Of a stretch of DNA of 64,000 nt, positions 26,174-35,719 are shown in pieces. The stretch's first letter is position 1; every line of letters starts with the position of its first letter. The notes beneath the pieces are model-generated. The model searched no databases and had not been told where the DNA came from. It was given only the letters and a program-made list of their open reading frames with translations. A program made the position numbers and the translations under genes. Source of the DNA: Roseinatronobacter monicus (lineage in GTDB: Bacteria > Pseudomonadota > Alphaproteobacteria > Rhodobacterales > Rhodobacteraceae); NCBI RefSeq assembly GCF_006716865.1, contig NZ_VFPT01000001.1, positions 3,591,001 to 3,655,000 on the forward strand, written 5' to 3'.

Positions 26174-27681
26174 GCGCCCTCCGCACGGTAGCTGTCGCGC
26201 AAGGCCCGCCGCGACAATTTTCCATTCGCGCCGCGCGGCAGGCTGTCGCGATGCCGGTACAGGCGCGGTTGTTTGTAGCGCGCCAGATTTTCGGCGGCAT
26301 AGGCTTTCAGCGCGTCTTCGTCTTGCGGGCTGTCGGCGGTGTAGAACGCAGCGATCACGCTGACCCCCTCGCGCACGGTCACTTCCGTGCAGGCGATGTC
26401 ATGGATTGCGGGGTGACTGGCCAGCGCGCGTTCCACTTCCAGCGGCGAGACGCGAAAACCGCCTGCATTCATCATATCGTCATTGCGGCCCAGATAGGCG
26501 ATCGCGCCATCTGCGGCCATGCGCCCCCGGTCGCCGGTCAGGAACCAGTCCCCCAGCAACGGCAGGTCGGGCGTGCTGTCTTGCAGATAGCCCAGCATCA
26601 GGCCCGGATCACTGCGATGAATGGCCAGCATACCCTCATCACCGCGAGCGACGGGTGCGCCGTCTTCATCCAGAATGGCGATTTGCCGCCCCTGCTGCGG
26701 ATAGCCGGCACTGCCTGCGGGGGCAGGGCGGTCAGGGCTGGCCGAGATGTAGGTCGAGCATTCGGACATGCCCAACGCCTCGAATATCTCGCGGCCGGTC
26801 GCGGCGTGCCATGCGTCGCGGGTGATGTCGGGCAGTTTCTCGCCTGCGGACAAGCCGTGGCGCAGGCGCGGCAATTCCAGTGCGCGGCCTTCTTTCAGCA
26901 ATTGACGATAGACACCCGGCACACCGGCAAAAAGCGTGGCATCAAAGCGTTTCAGCATCAGTGCCAGGGGTGCGCCCGCCTCGGGGATCAGGGCAGTCGC
27001 GCCAATCGCCCAAGGGTCCATCAGCCCGGTGCCCAGTGTGTAGGTCCAGTTGAACGCGCCAGCATGCAGCATGCGGTCATCTTGCGTCAGCCCATACCAG
27101 CCGCCCCACATCATCCGCCGTGCCCATATGGCGCGATGCGCATGGACAACAGCGCGCGGACTGCCGCCACTGCCCGAAGTGTAGATGATATAACCGGCCC
27201 TGTCTGGACTGCCCATATGCCAGTCGCAGGGGGGCAGGTCTTGCATCTTATGCAGGTCGGCCTGCGCCAATACCGGCGCTGTGTGGTCCGGCAGGGCCAC
27301 CCCCTCTGCCCCCAGCACCAGTGCGGGCGCTATTTCATGGGCAATGCGTGTGATCTCAAACGCCGTCAGTTGGGTTGAGGTCGGCACAGGCACCAGACCG
27401 GCGGCAATCGCCCCCAGATAGGCCACTGGAAAATCAACCGTGTTGCCCAGCCGCATCAGCACCCTGTCACCCGGCTGCAACCCTGCGGCCAGCAAGCCAG
27501 CGCCCGTCCCGCGCACCGCCGCGATCAAGCGGCCATAGGACCACCGCTCGGCCCCGCTGGCGCGCAGGATTTGCAGCGCAATCTTGTCGGGGGTCGCGGC
27601 CCCCGCAGACAGCACATACTGCGCCATGTTGAATGGCGCGGGGCACGGGGCGGTCGGGCTGGGGTCGGTTATGGACAGCAT
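26170..27681 (-). CDS. AMP-dependent acyl/aryl-CoA ligase (benzoate-CoA ligase-like)
   Basis: A 503-residue ANL-superfamily enzyme that activates a carboxylic acid as an adenylate and transfers it to CoA. Motifs seen are the P-loop-like YTSGSGGSPRA, the adenylate-binding GMSECSTYI, the hinge region FLTGDRGRMAADG with YLGRNDDMMNAGG, and the C-terminal catalytic lysine in GANGKLSRRAL. The start at 27681 is chosen by homology, with the longer open frame rejected. It is first in an operon with the DsbA-like and MFS genes and is divergent from an XRE-cupin regulator 67 bp away. The aromatic acid substrate is a guess. Confidence 0.88.
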   Translation of the reverse strand: MLSITDPSPTAPCPAPFNMAQYVLSAGAATPDKIALQILRASGAERWSYGRLIAAVRGTGAGLLAAGLQPGDRVLMRLGNTVDFPVAYLGAIAAGLVPVPTSTQLTAFEITRIAHEIAPALVLGAEGVALPDHTAPVLAQADLHKMQDLPPCDWHMGSPDRAGYIIYTSGSGGSPRAVVHAHRAIWARRMMWGGWYGLTQDDRMLHAGAFNWTYTLGTGLMDPWAIGATALIPEAGAPLALMLKRFDATLFAGVPGVYRQLLKEGRALELPRLRHGLSAGEKLPDITRDAWHAATGREIFEALGMSECSTYISASPDRPAPAGSAGYPQQGRQIAILDEDGAPVARGDEGMLAIHRSDPGLMLGYLQDSTPDLPLLGDWFLTGDRGRMAADGAIAYLGRNDDMMNAGGFRVSPLEVERALASHPAIHDIACTEVTVREGVSVIAAFYTADSPQDEDALKAYAAENLARYKQPRLYRHRDSLPRGANGKLSRRALRDSYRAEGA

Positions 27682-27748
27682 ACGCCCAGTGCTATGCGCG
27701 CGCCTTGACAGTTGCAAGCCCAAGCTGGCGCGCGTAAAGGACAAAGCC

Positions 27749-28372
27749 ATGACCAGACCGAATGACCCCAGCGCTCTGAGAATATCGCGTGACACGGGCA
27801 CCGCAGAGGCGGCACAGCCCATTGATCTGGCCATGCGCGTGCGCACGCTGCGAAAAGACCGTGGCTGGACATTGGAACAGGCGGCCAATGCGGCGGGGCT
27901 GGCGCGCTCGACCTTGTCGAAAATCGAAAACGGCCAGATGTCGCCGACCTATGATGCGCTGAAGAAACTGGCGCAGGGGTTGGAAATATCGGTGCCGCAA
28001 CTGTTCACCCCGCCCGCGCGGCAGGCCGCCAGCGGGCGCATGGCGGTGACGCGCGCCGCCGAAGGGGTGGCACAACCGACCCCCACCTATGACCATAGGT
28101 TGCTGGCGGGCCAACTCAGCCAGAAGAAGATGCTGCCCTATCAGGCGCTGGTACGCGCACGCGACATGTCGGATTTTGACGGTTGGGTGCGCCATGGCGG
28201 CGAAGAGTTTTTGTATGTGCTGACTGGCGAAATCCGGCTGTTCACCGAGTTTTACGCGCCCGTCGATATGCGCCGTGGCGACAGCGCCTATTATGACGCC
28301 AGCATGGGCCATAACGTGATTTCCATCTCGCGCGAGGATGCGCAGATCTTGTGGGTTACGTCGCTGGAGTGA
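27749..28372 (+). CDS. XRE-family regulator with C-terminal cupin domain
   Basis: A 207-residue regulator. The helix-turn-helix domain lies at about residues 30-85 (LRKDRGWTLEQAANAAGLAR, then STLSKIENGQMSPTYDALKK) and the cupin sensor domain at about 130-205 (HGGEEFLYVLTGEIRLF). ATG 27749 follows AAAGG and fits family N-termini. It is divergent from the CoA-ligase operon and is its likely regulator. Its 3' end nearly meets the convergent cobF stop. Confidence 0.9.
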   Translation: MTRPNDPSALRISRDTGTAEAAQPIDLAMRVRTLRKDRGWTLEQAANAAGLARSTLSKIENGQMSPTYDALKKLAQGLEISVPQLFTPPARQAASGRMAVTRAAEGVAQPTPTYDHRLLAGQLSQKKMLPYQALVRARDMSDFDGWVRHGGEEFLYVLTGEIRLFTEFYAPVDMRRGDSAYYDASMGHNVISISREDAQILWVTSLE

Positions 28373-28381
28373 GCGGGTTGC

Positions 28382-29140
28382 TCAGGGGTGTTCGATCTGC
28401 TGCAACAGATAGATATCCATGATCCAGCCGTGCTGTGCGCGCAATTGTGTGCGCGCGTCGATAATCTCGGCGGCCACATCTGCAAGCGCGCCGTGTATCA
28501 ACACCTGCTCTGCCATGCCCAGATAGGCCCCCCACCAGATATGCAGCCCTTCGGGGTCCAGCACCGAAAATGCGCCGCCGGAATCGAGCATCACGGCCAG
28601 CGTTTGGGCACCTTCGGGCCAGCCCGCCTCGCGCAGCCGCCGACCTGTGGTGATGGTGACGGGGGCTGCCAGCTTGTTCAGCGGGATCGCATGGGCCGCT
28701 GTCAGCACTTGCAAGCTGGTGATGCCCGGCACGACATGGACGCGCAGGTCAAGGCCCGCCGCACCCAGCCGCTCGGCAATGCGCAGGCTGCTGTCATAAA
28801 GCGACGGATCGCCCCAGACCATCAGCGCCACATGCCCGCCCTGCGGCGCGTGTTCTTCAATCTGGGTGCGCCAGCATTGGGCAATGTCGTCATGCCAATC
28901 GGCAACAGCACCCAGATAGGGTTGATCGGTGGCGCGGCGGGGCAGATCGAATTCGACCACCTGCACCGGGCGCTCCAGCACTTCGGCGCAGATTTGGCGG
29001 CGCAGATCGGCCAGATCGGATTTCTCCGCGCCCTTGCGCGGCAACAGGATCAGGTCCGCCGCGTTCAGCGCCTTGATTGCCTCGCGGGTCAGGTGATCAG
29101 GATTGCCGGTGCCAATGCCGATCAGGTGCAGATCAATCAT
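28382..29140 (-). CDS. cobF: Precorrin-6A synthase (deacetylating)
   Basis: CobF methylates C1 of precorrin-5 with loss of acetate to give precorrin-6A, a step specific to the aerobic B12 route. The 252-residue protein has the SAM-dependent tetrapyrrole methylase fold: LHLIGIGTGNPDHLT at the N-terminus, the VWGDPSLYDSSLRI loop and HVVPGITSLQ. Its start codon overlaps the cobA stop. It is the distal gene of the leftward cob run in this window. Confidence 0.93.
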   Translation of the reverse strand: MIDLHLIGIGTGNPDHLTREAIKALNAADLILLPRKGAEKSDLADLRRQICAEVLERPVQVVEFDLPRRATDQPYLGAVADWHDDIAQCWRTQIEEHAPQGGHVALMVWGDPSLYDSSLRIAERLGAAGLDLRVHVVPGITSLQVLTAAHAIPLNKLAAPVTITTGRRLREAGWPEGAQTLAVMLDSGGAFSVLDPEGLHIWWGAYLGMAEQVLIHGALADVAAEIIDARTQLRAQHGWIMDIYLLQQIEHP

Positions 29141-29862
29141 GCGTCCTCTCCGGCGAGCGGGCCATAGAGGATCAGCGCTGGTGCCGCGCTGGCGCTGGCG
29201 TCGAGGGCGGCGGCAAGCCCCGCCACAGTGCTGCGCAGCAGGCGCTGGTCGGGATGGCTGACATTCTCGGCCAGCAAGGCCGGTGTCTGGGGCGGCAGGC
29301 CCGCCGCGATCAGCCCTTGCGCCAGTTCCGCGAAGGTCCGCTTGGGCATGAACACCACAGTCGTTGCATCCGAGTCCGCCAGTGCGGCCATGTGCAGCCC
29401 TTCGGGCAGCGCGCCGCGAATGTCATGGCCGGTCACATATTGCACCCGCCGCGCACAAAGCCGGCGCGTCAGGGGAATGCCCGCCGCCGCTGCCGCGGCA
29501 CTGGCCGAACTGACACCGGGGATCACCTCATATCCGATGCCTGCTTCGCGGCAGGCGATGATTTCTTCCTCCAGCCGCCCGAATATGCCCGGATCGCCCG
29601 ATTTCAGCCGCACGACCCGCGCGCCGGTCTGGGCATATTCCACCAGCAGACGGCTGACATGGTCCTGTTTGGGCGAGGGGCGGCCTGCGCGCTTGCCCAC
29701 TGCCACCAGTTCTGCGCCCGGTCCGGCATGGGTGAGGATGGCCCCCGAAGACAGATCATCGAACAACACGGCATCCGCCGCCTTCAACCGCGCCACGGCT
29801 TTCAACGTCAGCAATTCGGGATCACCGGGGCCAGAGCCGACAAAGGACACAAAGCCGCTCAT
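29137..29862 (-). CDS. cobA: Uroporphyrinogen-III C-methyltransferase
   Basis: CobA performs two SAM-dependent methylations of uroporphyrinogen III to give precorrin-2. The 241-residue single-domain enzyme begins [20 protein letters not shown] and shows LKSGDPGIFGRLEEE and EVIPGVSSASAAAAAAGIPL, family hallmarks. It is not fused to CysG-type oxidase/chelatase domains. The start at 29862 overlaps the cobB stop by 4 bases, which supports it over the longer open frame. Confidence 0.94.
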   Translation of the reverse strand: MSGFVSFVGSGPGDPELLTLKAVARLKAADAVLFDDLSSGAILTHAGPGAELVAVGKRAGRPSPKQDHVSRLLVEYAQTGARVVRLKSGDPGIFGRLEEEIIACREAGIGYEVIPGVSSASAAAAAAGIPLTRRLCARRVQYVTGHDIRGALPEGLHMAALADSDATTVVFMPKRTFAELAQGLIAAGLPPQTPALLAENVSHPDQRLLRSTVAGLAAALDASASAAPALILYGPLAGEDA

Positions 29863-31166
29863 GGTGCATCCTCGGCGATCAGGTGGAAGAAACTGCCGCT
29901 GACATGGCCCCTGCACGACCCTGTTTCGATCACGTCCTGCCCGTCGGCATCGGTGACATGTGCAAGGGGCGTGTCGGGCTGCTCCAGAATGGTGGAATAG
30001 TGAAACTCATGCCCGCGCAACCGTGCGCCCACCGCGAATCCCGGCATCGCTGACAAAAGGGTCGCACCCCGGTAGCCCAGATGCATTTTGCGCTTCTCGT
30101 AGCTTGTGACCAGCCCCAACAGCCCGGCCATCTGGTGGCGCACGCCCTGCTTGTCGACCAACCCTTCGCCTAGCGCCATATAGCCCCCGCATTCGCCGTG
30201 GATGGGGCGCGATTGGGCGTGGCGGGCGAGTCCCGCACGGAACCGCGTGGCCGCCGCCAGTTGCCCGGCATGCAATTCAGGGTAGCCACCGGGCAGCCAG
30301 ACCAGATCGGCTTGCGGGTCGGGCGCTTCATCGGCCAGCGGCGAGAAAGGCAGCAGTTCCGCGCCCGCGCGCCGCCACCCTTCCAGCAGATGCGGATAGG
30401 TAAAGGAAAACGCGGCATCTTGCGCAAGTGCGATGCGTTGCGCAGGCGGGCGCGGCAAGGCCGCAGCGCGTGGCACATGTGCCCCTAGTGCAGCAGCGCG
30501 CAATGCGGCCAGATCGACATGGTCACGCAGGAAATCGGCATAGCTGGCGATGGCCGCGTCCAGATCGGGGTGCTCAACCGCCTGCACCAACCCCAGATGA
30601 CGTTCGGGCAGTTTCAGATCACCGCGTCGGGGCAGTGCGCCCAGCACGCGAATGCCCGCCTTTTCCATGCCCAGTCGCGCAAGCCGTTCATGGCGCGGGC
30701 TGGCGACACGGTTCAGGATGACGCCTGCAAAGGGCAGATCGGGCTGATAGCGCGCAAATCCCAGCGCAACGGCCGCCGCCGACTGCGCCTGCCCCGACAC
30801 ATCGACCACCAGCACGACGGGCCAGCCCATCTTTGCCGCTAGCTCTGCACTGGACCCATACCCAAGCGCGCCGCGTGTCGCCACCCCGTCATACAGCCCC
30901 ATCGAGCCTTCGGCGATCACCAGATCAGCGCCCGCCGCCTCAGACGCGATGGCATCCATCAACCCCGCACCCATCGCCCAACTGTCCAGATTAAAGGACG
31001 CGCGCCCGGAGGCTGCGCGGTGGAACGCGGGGTCAATGTAATCCGGCCCGCTTTTGAACGGTTGCACATTCAGTCCTGCATCGGCAAAGGCGCGCAACAG
31101 CCCCAGCATCACGGTTGTCTTGCCTGTGCCCGATGCGGGCGCGGAAATCATCAATCCCGGTGTCAT
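29859..31166 (-). CDS. cobB: Hydrogenobyrinic acid a,c-diamide synthase
   Basis: CobB amidates the a and c side chains of hydrogenobyrinate using glutamine and ATP. The 435-residue protein has an N-terminal ATP-binding domain with [15 protein letters not shown] and a C-terminal class I glutamine amidotransferase domain. The latter carries the nucleophilic cysteine in [13 protein letters not shown] and a late conserved histidine region (RGHEFHYST). It overlaps cobM and cobA by ATGA junctions, indicating tight coupling. Confidence 0.94.
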   Translation of the reverse strand: MTPGLMISAPASGTGKTTVMLGLLRAFADAGLNVQPFKSGPDYIDPAFHRAASGRASFNLDSWAMGAGLMDAIASEAAGADLVIAEGSMGLYDGVATRGALGYGSSAELAAKMGWPVVLVVDVSGQAQSAAAVALGFARYQPDLPFAGVILNRVASPRHERLARLGMEKAGIRVLGALPRRGDLKLPERHLGLVQAVEHPDLDAAIASYADFLRDHVDLAALRAAALGAHVPRAAALPRPPAQRIALAQDAAFSFTYPHLLEGWRRAGAELLPFSPLADEAPDPQADLVWLPGGYPELHAGQLAAATRFRAGLARHAQSRPIHGECGGYMALGEGLVDKQGVRHQMAGLLGLVTSYEKRKMHLGYRGATLLSAMPGFAVGARLRGHEFHYSTILEQPDTPLAHVTDADGQDVIETGSCRGHVSGSFFHLIAEDAP

Positions 31167-31948
31167 TCGCGGCTGTCCTTGTAAATGCTGTCGGCGCTTT
31201 GCGGACGGAAGCGGCGGTCATAATCGGGCGCATAAAGCGCGCTTTCCACGAAAGCTTCGGCCCCCAACGCGTGGCCCACAAGGATCAGCGCGGTGCGTTC
31301 CATGCTGCCCGCCACTTCGCCTTGTATCGTCCCCAATGTGGCGCGGATGATGCGCTGATCCGGCCAGCTTGCGCGCCAGACCACGGCGACCGGGCACTCA
31401 GCGCCATAATGCGAGGTCAGGTCCGCAACCACCTGTTCCAAGTTCTGGATGGACAGGTGAATGGCCAAAGTCGCGCCTGTGGCGGCAAAATTCGTCAGGC
31501 TTTCGTTTTCGGGCATACGGCTGGCGCGGCCCGGTGTGCGTGTCAGCACCAGCGATTGCGCCAGTTCGGGCAGGGTCAACTCGGCCCCAAGGGCTGCGGC
31601 TGCGGCGGCAAAAGCGGGCACACCCGGTGTAACGGTATAGGGGATATCCAGCGCGCGCAGGCGGCGCAGCTGTTCGCCCAATGCGGACCAGATCGACAGA
31701 TCCCCCGAATGCAGCCGCGCCACGTCAAGCCCTTGCGCTTGCGCATCCACGATTTCCGCCATGATCTGATCCAGCGACAGGGGCGCTGTGTTCACGATCC
31801 GCGCGCCCTTCGGACAATGGGCCAGCACCCCTTCGGGCACCAACGATCCGGCATAGAGGCAGACCGGACAGGCCGCGATCAGATCACGCCCGCGCAGCGT
31901 CAGCAAATCCGCCGCCCCCGGTCCGGCCCCGATGAAATGCACGGTCAT
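31163..31948 (-). CDS. cobM: Precorrin-4 C11-methyltransferase
   Basis: CobM methylates C11 of precorrin-4 to form precorrin-5. The 261-residue protein opens [20 protein letters not shown] and contains [18 protein letters not shown] and [16 protein letters not shown], typical of CobM/CbiF. It overlaps cobE at its start and cobB at its end by four bases. Confidence 0.94.
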   Translation of the reverse strand: MTVHFIGAGPGAADLLTLRGRDLIAACPVCLYAGSLVPEGVLAHCPKGARIVNTAPLSLDQIMAEIVDAQAQGLDVARLHSGDLSIWSALGEQLRRLRALDIPYTVTPGVPAFAAAAAALGAELTLPELAQSLVLTRTPGRASRMPENESLTNFAATGATLAIHLSIQNLEQVVADLTSHYGAECPVAVVWRASWPDQRIIRATLGTIQGEVAGSMERTALILVGHALGAEAFVESALYAPDYDRRFRPQSADSIYKDSRE

Positions 31949-32307
31949 ATCTCGCCCCCTTCTGCCAATGCGCAGGTTGCTTGTCCCGCACCGGAAATCT
32001 GCCGGATCGCCACAATCTGCGCGCCTGTGCCCGCCGCCAGCAAGGCGCAGGCTTCGGCCATGCTGCCTGTGCCAAACTCGGCGTCAATGCGGGCCGATTG
32101 CGTTGGGGTCGCTATGCCTGCCAGAGCCGCGCGCGGCAAGGCCAGAAGCGGCAGGTTCAGGGCGCGGGCCAAGGGCAAGACCTGCGGCGCGCGCATTTCA
32201 AGGCAGGCGAGTTTCGCCAGCCTGCGCCCCTGCGCCATTTGCGCCAGTAACGCGCGCATTTCGTCGAATGTCGCGCGCGATGTGCAGCCGATCCCCGCTA
32301 CAATCAT
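31945..32307 (-). CDS. cobE: CobE (CbiG C-terminal-like) cobalamin biosynthesis protein
   Basis: A 120-residue protein beginning [20 protein letters not shown], equivalent to the C-terminal CbiG domain. CobE is needed for efficient aerobic corrin synthesis, but its biochemical role is not firmly settled. The start at 32307 is fixed by an ATGA overlap with the cobL stop; the longer frame upstream lies inside cobL. Position between cobL and cobM supports the call. Confidence 0.88.
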   Translation of the reverse strand: MIVAGIGCTSRATFDEMRALLAQMAQGRRLAKLACLEMRAPQVLPLARALNLPLLALPRAALAGIATPTQSARIDAEFGTGSMAEACALLAAGTGAQIVAIRQISGAGQATCALAEGGEI

Positions 32308-33503
32308 CGTTGCCCCCGCCATTGCACAATCGGATAGGCCGCGCGCCAGCCGCGCTTGCGGCCCAAAGGGGCGGCCTCGGACAGGTCCAGCCGTGTCAGG
32401 GTGCCGCCTGTTTGCGCGTGCCAGTGGCCAAGCAACGCCTCGGATTCCAGTGTGACGGCATTTGCGACCACCCGAACACCCTGCGGCAATATTTGCCACA
32501 AATGCGCCAGCAGCCCCTCGGACAGCCCGCCGCCGATGAAAACCGCATCGGGCAGGGGTTGGCCTGCCAAGCCATCTGGCGCGCGCGCTTCGACCAGTTT
32601 CAGCCGGTTTACGCCAAGTGCCTGCGCATTGGCTATGGCCCGCGCGGCGCGGGTCGTGTCTGCCTCGAAGCCGATTGCCTCGCATTGCGGATGGGCCAAC
32701 AGCCATTCAATGCTGACCGACCCCGACCCAAGGCCGATATCCCACAGCAATTGCCCCGGCGCAGGGGCAAGGGCGGCAAGGGTCAGGGCGCGGATGGCCT
32801 GTTTGGTGATCTGTCCGTCATGCGCGAAAAGCGCATCCTCGCGTCCCGGCACGCAGGGCAAGGCCTGCCCGCCCCCTGCCACCTGCACACCCACGGCGAC
32901 TGGATGGGCGACATCGGCCAGCGCATAGTCCGCTGCCTGCACCTTTCGCAGGCGCGCGCGCGGCCCGCCAAGCGCTTCCATCACATGCAAGTCACTGTCG
33001 CCAAAGCCAAGCGCGGTCACATAGGCGGCCAGTTCTGCCACGGCGGCCCCGTCGCGCAGCAAGACCAGTGCGCGCGCGCGCCGCGCCAGATGCGGGCGCA
33101 GGCGGGACAGGGGGGCGGCATGCAGGCCAAGGCAGGTGACATGCTCCAACGGCCAGCCCAAAGCCGCAGCGGCCAGAGAAAAGGTCGAGGGGGCAGGCAA
33201 GGCCCGCCATTCGTCACGCGCCAGATGCCGCGTGATGCTGCTGCCTGCCCCGAACCAGAACGGATCGCCAGACGCCAGCATCACCACCCGCCGCCCCCGC
33301 TGCGCCAGAAGCTGCGCGATCCCATCTGCAAAGGGGACCGGCCATTCCATCACTTCGCAAGACAGGTCGGGCAGCAGGGCCAGATGGCGCGCGGCTCCTG
33401 CGACGAATTCCGCTTGCATCAATGTGTCATGGCTTGCATCTGACAGGCCGCTCGGGCCATCTTCGCCCAAGCCGATGATCGTCAGCCAAGGGGCCCTAGC
33501 CAT
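32304..33503 (-). CDS. cobL: Precorrin-6B C5,15-methyltransferase (decarboxylating)
   Basis: CobL methylates C5 and C15 and decarboxylates C12 of precorrin-6B to give precorrin-8X. The 399-residue protein is a fusion. The N-terminal CbiE-like tetrapyrrole methylase spans about residues 1-205 (WLTIIGLGEDGPSGLSDAS, MLASGDPFWFG). The C-terminal CbiT-like Rossmann methyltransferase spans about 210-399 (LLWDIGLGSGSVSIEWLLA). Start ATG 33503 overlaps the start codon of the divergent cobK by two bases, leaving no intergenic DNA. Confidence 0.94.
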   Translation of the reverse strand: MARAPWLTIIGLGEDGPSGLSDASHDTLMQAEFVAGAARHLALLPDLSCEVMEWPVPFADGIAQLLAQRGRRVVMLASGDPFWFGAGSSITRHLARDEWRALPAPSTFSLAAAALGWPLEHVTCLGLHAAPLSRLRPHLARRARALVLLRDGAAVAELAAYVTALGFGDSDLHVMEALGGPRARLRKVQAADYALADVAHPVAVGVQVAGGGQALPCVPGREDALFAHDGQITKQAIRALTLAALAPAPGQLLWDIGLGSGSVSIEWLLAHPQCEAIGFEADTTRAARAIANAQALGVNRLKLVEARAPDGLAGQPLPDAVFIGGGLSEGLLAHLWQILPQGVRVVANAVTLESEALLGHWHAQTGGTLTRLDLSEAAPLGRKRGWRAAYPIVQWRGQR

Positions 33504-34233
33504 GCACAATATCCTTGTCCTTGGTGGCACGATTGAGGCCACGCGCCTTGTCGCCGAACTTGCACGGGCGGGGCTTGGCACCACACTCAGCTATGCAGGG
33601 CGGGTGGAGCGGCCCAAGCCACAACCCGTTCCGGTGCGGGTGGGTGGTTTTGGCGGGGTGGAGGGGCTGGTCGCCTATCTGCGCGCCCATCACGTCACCC
33701 ATCTGATTGACGCCACCCATCCTTTCGCCGCGCAGATGAGTGCACATGCCGTGCAGGCCGCGCAGATCACCGGGGTGCCGCTTCTGGCCCTGACGCGCCC
33801 CGCGTGGACCCCTGTCCCCGGCGATGACTGGCACCGCGTGCCCGATATTCCGGCGGCGGTCGCGGCACTTGCTGGCCCCGCGCGGCGTATTTTGCTGGCC
33901 TTGGGCCGGATGCATCTGGCGGGTTTCGCGGCACAGCCCCAGCATCACTATGTTTTGCGCCTTGTGGACCCGCCAGAGGTGCCACCGCCCTTGCCCGATC
34001 ACCATATCATTCTGGATCGCGGCCCGTTCGATGCCGCTGCGGATGAGGCGCTGATGCGCGCCCACCGTATTGATCTGGTTGTGTCCAAGAATGCGGGCGG
34101 CAGTGGGGCGCAGGCGAAGCTTGTCGCCGCGCGCGCGCTTGGTTTGCCTGTGCTGATGATCGACCGCCCCGCCCTGCCCAACCGCCGCGAAGCGCATGAC
34201 ATCGCAGCAGTGCTGGACTGGATCACCGGTTGA
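33502..34233 (+). CDS. cobK: Precorrin-6A reductase
   Basis: CobK reduces precorrin-6A to 6B with NADPH. The 243-residue protein begins MHNILVLGGTIEATRLVAEL with a nucleotide-binding glycine motif and contains LIDATHPFAAQMSAHAVQA, a family signature. It is the only cob gene on the plus strand here, inserted between cobL and cobJ. Its ATG (33502-33504) interlocks with the cobL ATG (33503-33501). Its promoter must therefore lie inside cobL, and it is not covered by the upstream riboswitch. Confidence 0.94.
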   Translation: MHNILVLGGTIEATRLVAELARAGLGTTLSYAGRVERPKPQPVPVRVGGFGGVEGLVAYLRAHHVTHLIDATHPFAAQMSAHAVQAAQITGVPLLALTRPAWTPVPGDDWHRVPDIPAAVAALAGPARRILLALGRMHLAGFAAQPQHHYVLRLVDPPEVPPPLPDHHIILDRGPFDAAADEALMRAHRIDLVVSKNAGGSGAQAKLVAARALGLPVLMIDRPALPNRREAHDIAAVLDWITG

Positions 34234-34250
34234 TCTGCCCCGACCACAGG

Positions 34251-34997
34251 TCATGCCGACCTCGGGGTATACAGGATCGGGCCGCGCGGCGTGTCGATCA
34301 CCCGCGTCAGGCTTGAGCCGACAATCACCACTGTGCGCATATCGGCCATTTCTGGCAGGGCCTCGGTCAGGGGCACGATGCGCAATTCTTCCTGCGGTGT
34401 GGTGACGGCGCGCGCGAACAGCACCGGGCGGGCATCGGCGCAGGCCTCGCGCAACACATCCAGCGCGCGGGCAAACCCCTCAGGGCGCGATTTCGAGCGT
34501 GGATTGTAGAAGGCCATCGCAAAATCCGCTTCCGCCGCCAGACGCAGGCGTTTTTCAATCAGCGCCCAAGGTTTGAGGTTGTCACTCAGGTTGATCGCAC
34601 AGAAATCATGGCCCAGCGGCGCGCCCGCGCGCGCGGCGGCGGCCAGCATGGCGGTAATGCCCGGCAGCACACGAATATCCAGCGCGCGCCACTGCGCTGG
34701 GCCTGCCTCCAATGCCTCGAACAGGGCCGAGGCCATGGCGAATACGCCCGGATCACCCGACGACACGACCACCACACGCTTGCCATCCTGCGCCATCTGC
34801 AAGGCATGGGCGGCGCGGTCCAACTCGACCCGGTTGTCGCTGGCATGCAGGGTCAGGCCATCGCGTTCAGGGATGCGCGCGATATAGGGAATATAGCCCA
34901 CGATATCGGTGGCCTGTTCAAGGGCGGCGCGCACTTCGGGTGTGACCAGCGCCTCATCCCCCGGCCCAAGTCCTGCGACGACAACCCAGCCGCTCAT
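34251..34997 (-). CDS. cobJ: Precorrin-3B C17-methyltransferase
   Basis: CobJ methylates C17 and drives ring contraction to precorrin-4. The 248-residue protein has GWVVVAGLGPGDEALVTPEV, VVSSGDPGVFAMASALFEAL and VLPGITAMLAAAARAGAPLG, all typical. Its start overlaps the cobI stop by ATGA. It is convergent with cobK, with 17 bp between stop codons. Confidence 0.95.
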   Translation of the reverse strand: MSGWVVVAGLGPGDEALVTPEVRAALEQATDIVGYIPYIARIPERDGLTLHASDNRVELDRAAHALQMAQDGKRVVVVSSGDPGVFAMASALFEALEAGPAQWRALDIRVLPGITAMLAAAARAGAPLGHDFCAINLSDNLKPWALIEKRLRLAAEADFAMAFYNPRSKSRPEGFARALDVLREACADARPVLFARAVTTPQEELRIVPLTEALPEMADMRTVVIVGSSLTRVIDTPRGPILYTPRSA

Positions 34998-35719
34998 GGT
35001 CTGCGCCCCTGCCCATGGATCAGCACGATCGAGAAATAGGGCGTCACCTCATCGGCATCGACCAGTCGTTGCACGCGCTGGCGGGGCATTTGGGCATATT
35101 CCACCATCCACGCATCCTCCAGCCGCCCCGCTGCGCGCAAGGCGCGTTTCAGCTTGGGCAGGTTGCGGCCAATTTTCATGACAACCAACGCGTCGGTCGC
35201 GGCAATCTTCTCGGCCAGCACATCTTCGGGCAGGGTGGCCATCAGCACAGTCAGCACATCATCGCCCCATGTGATCGGCTGGCCCGTAGCTGTCCATGCG
35301 CCGGACATGCCAGTGATGGCGGGCACCACTTCAACAGGGATCACATCTTTCAGCCGCGTATACAGATGCATGAAAGAGCCATAGAAAAACGGGTCGCCTT
35401 CGCACAGCACCACGACATCTGCGCCAGCTTCCACCAAGCCGCGCAGATGTGCCGTGCAGTCGGTATAGAATGCCGACAGCATATCGTTGTAGCGCGGGTC
35501 TGCTACGGGAATTTCAGTGGTGACCGGGTATTCCATCGGAAATTCCACAGCATCCGCGTGCAGCATTCCGTCAACAATGGCACGCGCCTGCCCTTTGCGG
35601 CCCGCCTTGCGGAAAAAGGCAACATGCCCCGCCCCGCGCACCAGACGGTCGGCGCGCACGCTCATCAGGTCTTGTGCGCCGGGGCCAAGGCCCACGCCGT
35701 GAAGCGTGCCCATGCTCAT
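34994..35719 (-). CDS. cobI: Precorrin-2 C20-methyltransferase
   Basis: CobI methylates C20 of precorrin-2 to give precorrin-3A. The 241-residue enzyme starts MSMGTLHGVGLGPGAQDLMS and contains LCEGDPFFYGSFMHLYTRL and VVPAITGMSGAWTATGQPI. Start 35719 is supported by ATGA overlap with cobH; a longer open frame upstream runs antisense-like through cobH and was rejected. Confidence 0.95.
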   Translation of the reverse strand: MSMGTLHGVGLGPGAQDLMSVRADRLVRGAGHVAFFRKAGRKGQARAIVDGMLHADAVEFPMEYPVTTEIPVADPRYNDMLSAFYTDCTAHLRGLVEAGADVVVLCEGDPFFYGSFMHLYTRLKDVIPVEVVPAITGMSGAWTATGQPITWGDDVLTVLMATLPEDVLAEKIAATDALVVMKIGRNLPKLKRALRAAGRLEDAWMVEYAQMPRQRVQRLVDADEVTPYFSIVLIHGQGRRP

